From Streptomyces caatingaensis (GTDB taxonomy: Bacteria > Actinomycetota > Actinomycetes > Streptomycetales > Streptomycetaceae): 64,000 nt of DNA. The notes beneath the pieces are model-generated. The model was given only the letters and a program-made list of their open reading frames with translations, was not told where the DNA came from and searched no databases. Shown in pieces: positions 25,198 through 34,135 of this stretch (the first letter of the stretch is position 1; the number at the start of each line of letters is the position of its first letter). The stretch spans positions 62,001 through 126,000 of the forward strand of contig NZ_LFXA01000018.1 in the NCBI RefSeq assembly GCF_001187435.1, given 5' to 3'. The translations under genes and the position numbers were made by a program.

Positions 25198-25926
25198 TCA
25201 GTGGGCGAGCCGGCTTCCGCCGCCCTGCGTGCCGGTGGCCGCGCTCTGTTCGACCAGGACGTCGACGACCGAGGCGACGTCCGGGAGCCAGGGGCGGGTG
25301 TCCGGCAGCCCGGCGGCGGAGCGGGCCCGCGGCCGCCCGGGCGCCGGAGTCGCGGGCTGCGGCGCCCGCTCCCAGCGGGCCCGCCCGGGGCCCGTGGCCG
25401 ACGGCGGGAGGACGACGTAACCGCCGTCGCCGTGGAAGCGGAGCGAGCCCGGCACCCACTCCTGGCGGTGCAGCAGCTCGCCGAGGACCTCCAGCGAGTA
25501 CGGCGCGACCAGGAGCGTCCAGCGGGCCGGGGTCGCGACGACGGGGCCGAGGCGCACGCCCGCCCGGTCCAGGGCGGCCAGCGCGCGCGCCCCCGCGACG
25601 GCGGGCAGGCTCACGGCGCAGACCGCGCGCCCGCCGGTGGCCAGGACGACGGGGGCCTCGGGCCGGTTCGTCCACCACCAGCGGACCATCCGGGCGTCCG
25701 TGGTGGCCGCCAGCAGGCCGGGGTCGAAGGGGTGGGCCCCGGGGACCGCGCAGTCGGGGTGGGCGCAGCCGCACTCGCGCACGCGGCCGATGCCGGGCCG
25801 CAGGCCGACACCGGGGAGCACGGGCCACTTCCACTCCGTCGCGTAGGTCAGGGCCGCGGTGACCACCGCGGCCCGGCCGGACCGCCGGAGCGAGAGCTTG
25901 CGTCGCCTTCCGAGGATCTCGCGCAT
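25198..25926 (-). CDS. Bifunctional DNA primase/polymerase (prim-pol) domain protein
   Basis: This 242-aa protein matches the N-terminal prim-pol domain seen in Streptomyces chromosomal proteins: a basic start (EILGRRRKLSLRRSGR), ALTYATEWKWPVLPGVG, the cysteine pair ECGCAHPDCAVPGAHP and ARMVRWWWTNRPEAPVVL. Family members on plasmids prime replication. The chromosomal short form, without a helicase, has no established role. ATG 25926 has AAAGGA about 10 nt upstream. It sits between the anchored secreted protein and a long gap. Confidence 0.85.
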   Translation of the reverse strand: MREILGRRRKLSLRRSGRAAVVTAALTYATEWKWPVLPGVGLRPGIGRVRECGCAHPDCAVPGAHPFDPGLLAATTDARMVRWWWTNRPEAPVVLATGGRAVCAVSLPAVAGARALAALDRAGVRLGPVVATPARWTLLVAPYSLEVLGELLHRQEWVPGSLRFHGDGGYVVLPPSATGPGRARWERAPQPATPAPGRPRARSAAGLPDTRPWLPDVASVVDVLVEQSAATGTQGGGSRLAH

Positions 25927-26668
25927 GAGCGCTCGTTCCTTTCCGTGAACGCCGAGGGTGGCCCCGGCGGAGCCGGGGGCCGTGAGGGCACTGCACTTCG
26001 TTGCAGGTCGCGGAGCCGATGGTGACAGCACCGCGATGTCGCACTACATGGCACTACGGGCACCGCGTGGCGCGGCACTCAACGCGCCGCCGCCTTCATG
26101 GTCGGCGCACCACATGGATCACAGGTCACTGCGCGTACAACGCAGCGCATCACGCCTGGGGCTTAGCGTGAAACATGGCGGAGGGTGGCGCACGCATGGC
26201 GCTTGGTGCTGGGGCCGGTATGCCCCTCGCCCACGGCATGGGTTCCCCCACGCCGCTCGGGGACGGACACGGCCGTTGCCGGATAAGACGCCCGGCCCCG
26301 CTGCCGGGTTCCGGGGCGCCCCCAACTGCCCCTGTCCTTCCCCGAGTACGTACCCACCGCGGTGGCGGTGACGCGCTGTCGAGCAACGCCAGTCGACCGC
26401 AAGGAGGGGGGCACGGCACTATTTTCCGGCCAACTTCAAAACCCCTCAGACACCATCATTCCCACTGGTCCAATGCTGGACATTGCCTCACCGGGGCGTG
26501 TACATGTGGAGGCCCCCATAGCACGCACCACGACAGGGGGTTCGCCGTGCTATTCCCTCCCGCACCACGGCCGATGGGCTGGTCGGACGGGCCCGCCGAA
26601 GCCCTCCGCGGCCCCCGGGGCGCGGCCCGCCGGGCCGTCTCCGCCCCGCTCCCCCGGAGCGGCCGACC
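25927..26668. other. 742-bp region without a supported gene
   Basis: Short frames occur on both strands but none has Streptomyces codon bias or a ribosome-binding site. The stretch is less GC-rich than neighbours. It contains repeated GCACTAC words (about 26040-26060), a related GCACTATTTT near 26416, and an 8-bp inverted repeat ATAGCACG/CGTGCTAT (26518-26525 with 26546-26553). It lies between divergent prim-pol and PP2C genes and may hold an unseen RNA or a large regulatory region. Confidence 0.45.
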
Positions 26669-28183
26669 ATGAACGCCCCTCACCTCCCGAAAGTGGCCGG
26701 AATCGATCCTCCTGTTCCTGCCCCGACCCTGTCTTCTGCTTCTGCCGCCGTTTCCGGAACCCCCGATTCCCTTCACGCCATGGGCACTTCGGGCACCACA
26801 GGCCCCTCGGGCACGGGCTCCCCCTCCGCCCCCGCGGCCCCCTCCGGCATCCAGGCTCCCCACCTTCTCGTCCAGGACCGTCTCGCCCGCTGGGTCTCCG
26901 ATCTCACCTCGCTCCAGGAGCTCACCGAGCGGCTCTCCCGCACCCAGGACCTCGACGACGCCCTCCATGAACTCCTGCACGCCGGAGCCACACTCGTCGG
27001 CGCCGACCGGGGCCTCGTCACCCTGCACCCGGTGGGCGCGCCGGACCGCGCGCTGACCGTCACCCTGGGGCTCGGCCGCGCCGACCTCGGCCACCTCGAA
27101 ACGATTCCGCGCACGTCGGCGTCCGCCGCCCCGGCCCGGCCCTGCATCGGGCTCCTGGAGGACCTGCCGCCCGTCGGCGCCCGTTCCGGAACGGCCCGTC
27201 CCGACATCCCCGCCGAGCAGGACCTCGACCCCCGCCACCGCGAGGTCGCCGCCCGCCTCGGCTACGCCGCCAGCTACGCCGTCCCGCTCGACACCGCGGC
27301 CTCGGCCGGCGCCGAGGCGCGGCGGATCGGCGCGGCCGTCTGGCTCTACGACGAACCGGCCGAGCCCGACGAACGCCGGCGCCACCTCGCCTGCCGCTAC
27401 GCCGCCCACGCCGCCGAGCACCTGGCCCGGCTGCTGGAGCTGGCGCGCGCCCGGGAGGACCTCGCCGCCCTCCACGAGGAGCTGCTGCCCACCCGGCTGC
27501 CCCGGGTCCCGGGCGTGCGCCTCGCGGTCCGCCACCGCACCGGGCCGCGCGGCGGCGGCGACTGGTACGACGCGCTGCCGCTGCCCGAGGGCGCGCTGGG
27601 CCTGGCCGTCGGCGGAATCACCGGCTCCGGCCCGGGCGCCGTCGCCGCGACGGGCCGGCTGCGGGCCTCGCTGCGGGCCTACGCGGTGATGGAGGGCGAG
27701 GATCCGGTCGCCGTCCTCTCCGACCTCGAACTTCTCCTGCGGCTCACCGAGCCCACCCGTTCCGCCACCGCGCTCTTCGCCTACTGCGAGCCGGCCGCCC
27801 GGAAGGTCGTCCTCGCGGCGGCCGGCTACTGCTCGCCGCTGATCATCGGCGACCGCCGCACCGAGTACGTCGACACCTCGCTGTCGGCCCCGCTCAACAT
27901 GCTCACCTGCTGGGAGGCGCCCAGCGTGGAGATCGAACCGGCTCCGGGGGAAACGCTCCTGCTCTACAGCGACGGCCTGCTGCACCGCACCGGCGACGCG
28001 ATGGACCGGGCCTTCGCCCGGCTGCACACGGCGGCGGCCACGGTGCCCCGGGAGGCCCGGCGCGACCCGGAGGCCGTGGCCGACCACGTCCTGCGGGCCC
28101 TGCTCCCGGAGGACGGGGACGGGACGGAGGCCCCGGACGGGCCCGGCGAGGACGTCGTGCTGCTGGTCGCGCACTTCGAGTGA
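26669..28183 (+). CDS. GAF-PP2C (SpoIIE-type) phosphatase, degenerate metal site
   Basis: This 504-aa protein has a disordered Ser/Pro/Gly start (1-60), a GAF-like sensor (about 75-255) and a PP2C/SpoIIE domain (about 280-500) with GGDWYDALPL, LLLYSDGL and a final EDVVLLVAHF. The motif that normally reads GDVxGHG reads GGITGSG, so one metal-binding aspartate is lost. Activity may be weak or the protein may act as a binding pseudophosphatase. Such proteins usually act on anti-anti-sigma factors. It lies 84 bp upstream of pepP, probably with a separate promoter. Confidence 0.85.
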   Translation: MNAPHLPKVAGIDPPVPAPTLSSASAAVSGTPDSLHAMGTSGTTGPSGTGSPSAPAAPSGIQAPHLLVQDRLARWVSDLTSLQELTERLSRTQDLDDALHELLHAGATLVGADRGLVTLHPVGAPDRALTVTLGLGRADLGHLETIPRTSASAAPARPCIGLLEDLPPVGARSGTARPDIPAEQDLDPRHREVAARLGYAASYAVPLDTAASAGAEARRIGAAVWLYDEPAEPDERRRHLACRYAAHAAEHLARLLELARAREDLAALHEELLPTRLPRVPGVRLAVRHRTGPRGGGDWYDALPLPEGALGLAVGGITGSGPGAVAATGRLRASLRAYAVMEGEDPVAVLSDLELLLRLTEPTRSATALFAYCEPAARKVVLAAAGYCSPLIIGDRRTEYVDTSLSAPLNMLTCWEAPSVEIEPAPGETLLLYSDGLLHRTGDAMDRAFARLHTAAATVPREARRDPEAVADHVLRALLPEDGDGTEAPDGPGEDVVLLVAHFE

Positions 28184-28267
28184 CCCCCGCGGTCCCGGCC
28201 CTACGACCCTTCTCGGCCGCGTCGCGCCCCACCTACGATGGGGACGGCCCCGTTCGAGGAGGAGAGC

Positions 28268-29737
28268 ATGACCGACCAGCCGGCACCCGGGAACCCCGAA
28301 GGTGACGAGCCGATCAAGCAGCGGAAGAACGGTCTCTACCCCACCGTCTCCGACGAGCTCGCGGAGAACATGAGGAGCGGCTGGGCCGACACCGAACTGC
28401 GCGACCTGCGGCCCATACCCCAGGCCCAGGAGACGGCGCGCCGCCGCGCCGAGCTCTCCGCCCGCTTCCCCGGCGAGCGGCTGGTGATCCCCGCGGGCAA
28501 CCTCAGGACCCGCTCGAACGACACCGAGTACAGCTTCCGCGCCTCCACCGAGTACGCGTACCTCACCGGCGACCAGACGCAGGACGGCGTCCTCGTCCTG
28601 GAGCCCGCCGGTGACGGCCACGAGGCCACGCTCCACCTGCTGCCCCGGTCCAACCGGGAGAACGGCGAGTTCTGGCTCGACGGCATGGGCGAGCTCTGGG
28701 TGGGCCGCCGCCACAGCCTCGCCGAGGCCGAGCGGCTCTACGGGATGCCCTGCCGCGACGTCCGCGAGCTGGCCGCCGCCCTGGCCGGGGCCACCGGCCC
28801 GGTCCGGGTCGTGCGCGGCCACGACGCGGGCGTCGAGGCCGCCCTCACCGACAAGGTCACGGCCGAGCGCGACGAGGAGCTGCGGATCTTCATCAGCGAG
28901 CAGCGCCTGGTGAAGGACGCGTTCGAGATCGGCGAACTCCAGAAGGCCGTGGACTCCACCGTCCGCGGCTTCGAGGACGTCGTGAAGGTGCTCGACAAGG
29001 CCGAGGCCACCTCGGAGCGCTACATCGAGGGCACGTTCTTCCTCCGCGCCCGGGTCGAGGGCAACGACATCGGTTACGGCTCGATCTGCGCCGCGGGCCC
29101 GCACGCCACCACCCTGCACTGGGTGCGCAACGACGGCCCCGTCCGCTCCGGCGAACTGCTGCTGCTGGACGCCGGTGTGGAGACCCACACCCTCTACACG
29201 GCCGACGTCACGCGCACCCTCCCGGTCAACGGCCGGTACACCGAGCTCCAGCGCAAGATCTACGACGCCGTGTACGAGGCCCAGGAGGCGGGCATCGCCG
29301 CCGTGAAGCCGGGTGCCGCGTTCCGCGACTTCCACGACGCCGCGCAGCGCGTCCTGGCGGAGAGGCTGGTCGAGTGGGGCCTGCTGGAGGGCCCGGTCGA
29401 GCGCGTGGTCGAGCTCGGCCTCCAGCGCCGCTGGACCCTGCACGGCACGGGCCACATGCTCGGCATGGACGTGCACGACTGCGCGGTCGCCCGCACCGAG
29501 GCGTACGTCGACGGCGTCCTGGAGCCCGGCATGGTGCTGACCGTGGAGCCCGGCCTCTACTTCCAGGCCGACGACCTGACCGTGCCCGAGGAGTACCGGG
29601 GCATCGGCGTCCGCATCGAGGACGACATCCTCGTCACCGAGGACGGCAACCGGAACCTCTCCGCGGCCCTGCCGCGGACGTCCGCCGCTGTCGAGGCGTG
29701 GATGGCGGACCTCAAGGGCGGGGGCCTCAAGAGCTGA
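28268..29737 (+). CDS. pepP: Xaa-Pro aminopeptidase (aminopeptidase P)
   Basis: This 489-aa M24B metallopeptidase removes an N-terminal residue preceding proline. It has an N-terminal AMP_N domain (about 60-190) and a pita-bread catalytic domain with the five metal ligands: Asp in LLLDAGVE, Asp in TADVTRT, His in HGTGHMLGMDVHD, Glu in TVEPGLYF and Glu in GVRIEDDI. ATG 28268 is fixed by GAGGAGGAG just upstream. It ends in a strong terminator. Cytoplasmic. Confidence 0.95.
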   Translation: MTDQPAPGNPEGDEPIKQRKNGLYPTVSDELAENMRSGWADTELRDLRPIPQAQETARRRAELSARFPGERLVIPAGNLRTRSNDTEYSFRASTEYAYLTGDQTQDGVLVLEPAGDGHEATLHLLPRSNRENGEFWLDGMGELWVGRRHSLAEAERLYGMPCRDVRELAAALAGATGPVRVVRGHDAGVEAALTDKVTAERDEELRIFISEQRLVKDAFEIGELQKAVDSTVRGFEDVVKVLDKAEATSERYIEGTFFLRARVEGNDIGYGSICAAGPHATTLHWVRNDGPVRSGELLLLDAGVETHTLYTADVTRTLPVNGRYTELQRKIYDAVYEAQEAGIAAVKPGAAFRDFHDAAQRVLAERLVEWGLLEGPVERVVELGLQRRWTLHGTGHMLGMDVHDCAVARTEAYVDGVLEPGMVLTVEPGLYFQADDLTVPEEYRGIGVRIEDDILVTEDGNRNLSAALPRTSAAVEAWMADLKGGGLKS

Positions 29738-29754
29738 TTCCGCGTATGCGGCGC

Positions 29755-29797
29755 GGGGCCGCGGGGACCTGACCGGTCCCCGCGGCCCCTTTTGTTT
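29755..29797 (+). terminator. Rho-independent terminator of pepP
   Basis: A perfect 15-bp GC stem (29755-29769 with 29775-29789) has a 5-nt loop and is followed by TTTTGTTTC. Confidence 0.92.
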
Positions 29798-29917
29798 CAA
29801 CCGTTTCAACGCCCCTGTTTTGTCGCACCCCCTGGAGAGCCGTCAGCCGCAGCAGACAAAGGCAACACGTGTCGCGTTAACTCTTGCGGAGCGGGCCGCC
29901 GCATGCCATGCTCTTCC

Positions 29918-29939
29918 TAACGCCACTCAGGTTGCGTTA
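29918..29939. promoter_or_regulatory. Inverted repeat TAACGC-N10-GCGTTA upstream of the acetyltransferase
   Basis: TAACGC (29918-29923) and GCGTTA (29934-29939) form a perfect inverted repeat 32 bp before the ATG. Another GCGTTA stands exactly 60 bp upstream (29874-29879). It is a plausible operator for an unlinked regulator. Confidence 0.4.
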
Positions 29940-29970
29940 CCTCTCGCCCGTCCGCCCCCAGGGAGTTCCC

Positions 29971-30642
29971 ATGGCCGCCACGACGATCCCCGACCCCACC
30001 GTCCTCCACCCGCTCGCCGGCCATGAGCGCGTCGTGCTGCTGCGCCCCCTGGTCACGGATCCGCGCATCGAGGTCGGTGAGTACACGTACTACGACGACC
30101 CGGACGGCGCCGAGGAGTTCGAGCGCCGCAACGTCCTCTACGCCTACGGGCCGGAGCGGCTCGTGATCGGCAAGTACTGCGCCATCGCCACCGGTACGCG
30201 CTTCCTGATGGCGGGCGCCGCGCACCTCATGGCGGGCGTGTCCACCTTCCCGTTCACCATGTTCGGCGGCTCCTGGGCCGAGCGGACCCTCGATCTCGTC
30301 ACCGACCTGCCCAGCCGCGGGGACACCGTCATAGGCAACGACGTATGGATCGGCCACGGGGCGCTGATCATGCCCGGGGTCCGCATCGGCGACGGGGCCG
30401 TGATCGCGGCGGGCTCGGTGGTCACCGGCGACGTCGAGCCCTACACGATCGTCGGCGGCAACCCGGCCCGGCCGATACGCCGCCGCTTCGACGACGCCGA
30501 TGTGGCGAAGCTGCTGCGAGCGGCCTGGTGGAACTGGCCCGTGGAGCTGGTCACGGAGCACGTGCGCACGATCATGGCGGGCGGCCCCGACGAGATCGAG
30601 CGGGTGGCGGCGCGGGCGGCCCGTCGGGCGGACGTCGCGTAG
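29971..30642 (+). CDS. Vat/CatB-like xenobiotic acetyltransferase (hexapeptide repeat)
   Basis: This 223-aa left-handed beta-helix acetyltransferase has the XAT-family layout: GEYTYYDDP, a candidate catalytic His85 in AGAAHLMAG, FPFTMFGG and hexapeptide turns IGNDVWIGHGALIMPGVRIGDGAVIAAGSVV. A C-terminal NPARPIRRRF helix follows. Family members O-acetylate streptogramin A or chloramphenicol, but many chromosomal homologues have other substrates, so resistance should not be assumed. ATG 29971 has AGGGAG upstream. Expression may be controlled through the TAACGC repeats. Confidence 0.85.
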   Translation: MAATTIPDPTVLHPLAGHERVVLLRPLVTDPRIEVGEYTYYDDPDGAEEFERRNVLYAYGPERLVIGKYCAIATGTRFLMAGAAHLMAGVSTFPFTMFGGSWAERTLDLVTDLPSRGDTVIGNDVWIGHGALIMPGVRIGDGAVIAAGSVVTGDVEPYTIVGGNPARPIRRRFDDADVAKLLRAAWWNWPVELVTEHVRTIMAGGPDEIERVAARAARRADVA

Positions 30643-30658
30643 GCCCCCGGCCGGCGCT

Positions 30659-31135
30659 TCAGGACGCGGCCCTCAGCAGCGCGGCGTCGTCCCTCCACTT
30701 GAGGATCTTGTCGAAGGTGACCACGGCGCCCTGCCGCCCCGGGCGGTTGCGGACGTGGACGTTGTCCGTGAGGGACTCGATCAGAAAGAGGCCCCGCCCG
30801 TGTTCGTCATGGGCGGGGGCCGGGGTCCGGGTCTCCAGGCGGCGGGCGGTGCGGCGGCGTTCGCGCAATGGCGCGTGGCCGGTGAATCCCGGCCCGGAAT
30901 CGGTGACCTCGATGCGACAGGTGTCACCGTCGATCCGGGCGGTCACCCGATAGCCGCTCGAGGAGTCACCGCCGTGCTCCACGGCGTTCGCACACGCCTC
31001 GCTGAGGGCGACGGCCAGGTCGTAGGCCGTCTCGGGATCGACCCCGGCCGTCTCCATCGCGCCGACCAGCAGCCGCCGGGCGAGCGGAACGCTCGCGGCC
31101 TCGCGCCGCAAGTGGAGTGACCACCAAATGCTCAT
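30659..31135 (-). CDS. Anti-sigma-factor-like ATP-binding protein (HATPase_c_2)
   Basis: This 158-aa GHKL ATPase starts SIWWSLHLRREAASVPLARR, typical of Streptomyces RsbW-like regulators. It has N box ALSEACANAVEHG, G1 VTDSGPGF and G2 HGRGLFLIESL. It probably binds an unlinked anti-anti-sigma or sigma factor. It converges with the acetyltransferase gene 16 bp away. Confidence 0.88.
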   Translation of the reverse strand: MSIWWSLHLRREAASVPLARRLLVGAMETAGVDPETAYDLAVALSEACANAVEHGGDSSSGYRVTARIDGDTCRIEVTDSGPGFTGHAPLRERRRTARRLETRTPAPAHDEHGRGLFLIESLTDNVHVRNRPGRQGAVVTFDKILKWRDDAALLRAAS

Positions 31136-31313
31136 GCTCAGCCTCCTGGCCGCGGCTCGACATATCGATACCTATAGCCGCGCGCGACAGGTGGTAAGCC
31201 TGCCGGGCGTGTGAGTCCGCTCATTCGGCGGACGCGACGGGAGGGCGCATTGGGGTATGCGGAGCACCCCTGCCGTAGGGAAGGAGTAAGTCCGGTGGGA
31301 TGATGACGCAGCC

Positions 31314-32093
31314 ATGCCTCACCCCGTCGCGCGCGCCGGCGCCGATCTGCGACTGATCCGGGCCGCGGTGTTCACCGCGGTCTGTGTTCTGCTGTCCGCG
31401 GGCGGGCACGCGCTGGCCTCCTGCGCGGCGGTGCCGCCGTGGACGCTGGCGGCGGGCTTCGCGGCGGTGTTCGCGCTGGTCGCCCCGCTGGCCGGGCGGG
31501 AGCGCTCACTGCCGGGGATAGCGGCCTGCCTGGCCGTGGGGCAGACGGCGTTGCACGCCCTGTTCGCCCTGGGGCAGAGCGGGCCGGAGGCGGCACCCCG
31601 TTCAGGGCACGACGGCCCGCTGGTCACCTTCGCCGGCCGGCTGCTGTGCAACCGGCGGCCCCCGGCCTCCCCGGCCGAGGCGCGCCGGATCATCGCGGAC
31701 GCCGGGCTCGACCCGGCGGCCGCGCACCCGGCGGCCGCCGGGCCCGTGCCCGTGGAGGGCTTCGCGCACGCCCTCGTCCCCTCGGTGCCGATGCTGCTCG
31801 GCCACCTGCTGGCGGCCGTGGTGCTGGGCTGGCTGCTGCGGCGCGGCGAGGCCGCGCTGTGGCGGGTGGTGCGGCTGTCGGCCGAGTCTGCCCGTGCCCT
31901 CGGTGAGGCCGCGTTCGTCCGGGCGCTGCGCGCCGCGCTGGCGTTCGTCCGCGTCGTCCTCGCGGGCACGGAGGACGGTCCGGACGCGCCCGCGCGCCGT
32001 ACCCGCCGGGACGACGAACGGCCGGTTCACGAGGCCGAGCTGCGGCACTGTGTGGTCAGGCGGGGTCCGCCGCGCCTCGCCCTCGCGGCCTGA
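31314..32093 (+). CDS. Conserved membrane protein at head of copper operon
   Basis: This 259-aa protein has four or five predicted spans: an N-terminal group (17-95) and one near 160-178, then a basic cytoplasmic tail. A central extracellular segment rich in Gly and His (SGHDGPLVTFAG, LDPAAAHPAAAG) is typical of the unnamed protein preceding ycnI in Streptomyces. Its position and orientation (99 bp ahead of ycnI) link it to copper handling; no direct motif proves this. Confidence 0.75.
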   Translation: MPHPVARAGADLRLIRAAVFTAVCVLLSAGGHALASCAAVPPWTLAAGFAAVFALVAPLAGRERSLPGIAACLAVGQTALHALFALGQSGPEAAPRSGHDGPLVTFAGRLLCNRRPPASPAEARRIIADAGLDPAAAHPAAAGPVPVEGFAHALVPSVPMLLGHLLAAVVLGWLLRRGEAALWRVVRLSAESARALGEAAFVRALRAALAFVRVVLAGTEDGPDAPARRTRRDDERPVHEAELRHCVVRRGPPRLALAA

Positions 32094-32192
32094 CCACGCG
32101 ACACCCCTCTGAGCTACGGCGGGAGGGCGGTCGCGGCACCGCCGCACGCGCGCCACCTCTTCCGCCTCTTTCCGCCCAGGGAGTGTTTTCGC

Positions 32193-32927
32193 ATGACCAT
32201 CCACACCACCCCGCGCACCCGCGTCCGCCGTCCCCTCCGTCTGGCCGCCGTCGGCGCCGCCGCCGCGAGCGGCGTCCTGCTGCTCGCCGGCCCCGCCGCC
32301 GCGCACGTGAGCGTCCAGCCGGGCACCGCCGAGAAGGGCGGCTACAGCACCGTCTCCATCAAGGTGCCGAACGAGAAGGACAACGCCTCGACGGTCAAGC
32401 TGGAGCTCGCCCTCGACCCCCGGCACCCGCTCGTCTCCGTGATGCCGCAGGCGGTCCCGGGCTGGGACGTGAAGGTCGAGAAGACCAAGCTCGACAAGCC
32501 CGTCCAGATGCACGGCAAGACCATCGACGAGGCCGTCAGCAAGGTGACCTGGAGCGGCGGGAAGATCGAGCCGGGCCAGTTCCAGCAGTTCCCGCTCTCC
32601 GTCGGCCAGTTGCCCACCGACACGGACAAGCTGGTCTTCAAGGCCCTCCAGACGTACTCGGACGACGACGTCGTGCGCTGGATCGACACCTCGGAGCCGG
32701 GCGGCAAGGAGCCCGAGCACCCGGCGCCCACGCTCAAGCTCGTCGCCAAGGCGGACACCGCGAACGACGCCAAGGCGCAGGCCCCGGCGGCCGCGGACGG
32801 CGGCTCCTCCGACGGCTCGGGCGGCTCCGACACCACCGCCCGCGTCCTCGGCGTCGTGGGCATCGTCGTCGGCGCGGCCGGCATCGCCTTTGGCGTCCTC
32901 GCCGGGCGCCGCCGCACCGCGGCCTGA
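32193..32927 (+). CDS. ycnI: YcnI-family (DUF1775) copper-binding membrane protein
   Basis: This 244-aa protein has a signal peptide ending AAA-HVSVQP, so that the mature N-terminus would be a histidine, the copper brace residue of the family. A DUF1775 beta-sandwich (about 38-185) and a C-terminal membrane anchor (about 220-240) follow. It is extracytoplasmic and thought to bind Cu(II). It precedes sco and ecuC in the same orientation. Confidence 0.92.
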   Translation: MTIHTTPRTRVRRPLRLAAVGAAAASGVLLLAGPAAAHVSVQPGTAEKGGYSTVSIKVPNEKDNASTVKLELALDPRHPLVSVMPQAVPGWDVKVEKTKLDKPVQMHGKTIDEAVSKVTWSGGKIEPGQFQQFPLSVGQLPTDTDKLVFKALQTYSDDDVVRWIDTSEPGGKEPEHPAPTLKLVAKADTANDAKAQAPAAADGGSSDGSGGSDTTARVLGVVGIVVGAAGIAFGVLAGRRRTAA

Positions 32928-33010
32928 CGCACGGCCCGCCGGCCGGAGCCCGTCCCACGGCGTCCCTCCGGCCCCGCACCACCGACCCCACCCCTTTGGA
33001 GAAGCACTCC

Positions 33011-33664
33011 ATGCGCACCAAGACCGCGAGCGCGGTGCTGGCCCTCGCCGCCGCGCTCACCCTGACGGCCTGCGGCGGATCCGGCGACAAGGCGGAGGAC
33101 AAGCCCGCCGCCGACGTCTCCGCCGAGCCCCAGAAGGCCGCCCTCCCCCTCGACGACCCCAAGCCCAAGCCGGACCTGGTCCTCAAGGACACCGGCGGAA
33201 AGACGTACGAGCTGGTCAAGGAGACCAAGGGCCGCCCCGTCCTGCTCTACTTCGGCTACACCTATTGCCCCGACGTCTGCTCCACGGTGGTCTCCGACAT
33301 GGCCGCGGCCGAGAAGAAGCTGCCCAAGGCCGAACAGGAGAAGCTGCAGATCGTCTTCGTCACCACGGACCCCGACCGGGACACCCCCGAGCGGATGCGC
33401 AAGTGGCTCGACGCCCAGGGCGGTCAGGACATCGTCGGTCTGACCGGCTCCTTCGACACCATCCAGGCGGCGGCCAAGCCGCTGGGGATCCTGGTGGAGA
33501 AGCCCAAGAAGGAGAAGGACGGCTCCGTCACGGTCAGCCACGGCGCCCAGGTCGTCGCGTTCTCGCCCAAGGACGACAAGGGCCACTGGCTCTTCACCGC
33601 CGGTGCCACCGCCGACCAGTACACCAAGGGTCTCCCGAAGATCGTCAAGGGGGAGAACCCGTGA
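33011..33664 (+). CDS. sco: SCO1/SenC copper chaperone lipoprotein
   Basis: This 217-aa lipoprotein has lipobox LTAC (Cys21) and a thioredoxin-like SCO1 domain. The metal site is Cys86 and Cys90 in YCPDVC plus His177 in VSHGAQ. It delivers copper to the CuA site of cytochrome oxidase, and in Streptomyces it also supports GlxA maturation and morphological development. Its TGA overlaps the ATG of the next gene by one base, so it is coupled to ecuC. Confidence 0.93.
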   Translation: MRTKTASAVLALAAALTLTACGGSGDKAEDKPAADVSAEPQKAALPLDDPKPKPDLVLKDTGGKTYELVKETKGRPVLLYFGYTYCPDVCSTVVSDMAAAEKKLPKAEQEKLQIVFVTTDPDRDTPERMRKWLDAQGGQDIVGLTGSFDTIQAAAKPLGILVEKPKKEKDGSVTVSHGAQVVAFSPKDDKGHWLFTAGATADQYTKGLPKIVKGENP

Positions 33665-34128
33665 TGCGCAAGTCGACCGCCGCCGGCGCCGCCGCCCTGC
33701 CGCTGCTGCTCGCCGGCTCCCTCGTGCTCGTGACCGGCTGCGACTCCGGCTCCAAGGACAAGCCGGAGCTGTCGGTCAGCGGCGCCTACCTGCCGCAGCC
33801 CGCCATGGCGGACATGGCCGCCGCCTACTTCACCGTCAAGAACGACGGCGGCAAGGCGGACCGGCTCACCAAGGTCACCACCCCGCTCTCCGGCGACGTC
33901 ACGCTGCACACCACCGAGGGCTCGCGGATGAAGCACGCCGCCGGCCTGGACGTCCCGGCGCACGGCACGCTCTCCCTCTCCCGGGGCGGCAGCCACCTCA
34001 TGCTCGGCAAGCTCGACCACCGCCCCAAGGTGGGCGAGAAGATCGAGTTCACCCTGCACTTCGCCACCTCCGCGCCGGTGAAGATCCAGGTGCCGGTGGA
34101 GAGCGCGTCCTTCCGCCCCAAGGACTGA
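33664..34128 (+). CDS. ecuC: PCuAC-domain copper chaperone lipoprotein
   Basis: This 154-aa lipoprotein has lipobox VTGC (Cys26) and a PCuAC cupredoxin-like domain. The Cu(I) ligands His82, Met89, His111 and Met113 follow the family H-x(6)-M, H-x-M spacing. In S. lividans the homologue ECuC passes copper to Sco. It is translationally coupled to sco upstream and lies 7 bp from copCD. Confidence 0.93.
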   Translation: MRKSTAAGAAALPLLLAGSLVLVTGCDSGSKDKPELSVSGAYLPQPAMADMAAAYFTVKNDGGKADRLTKVTTPLSGDVTLHTTEGSRMKHAAGLDVPAHGTLSLSRGGSHLMLGKLDHRPKVGEKIEFTLHFATSAPVKIQVPVESASFRPKD

Positions 34129-34135
34129 CGCGGCG

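Noticed and set aside
26456..29809. A 1,117-codon open frame on the minus strand opposite the PP2C and pepP genes
   Set aside because: It is a GC-bias shadow: the plus strand encodes two complete, recognisable enzymes and the antisense product is a low-complexity Gly/Val/Arg/His-rich sequence.
29971..30642. A confirmed streptogramin or chloramphenicol resistance gene
   Set aside because: It belongs to the XAT family but chromosomal members have varied substrates; family membership alone does not show resistance.
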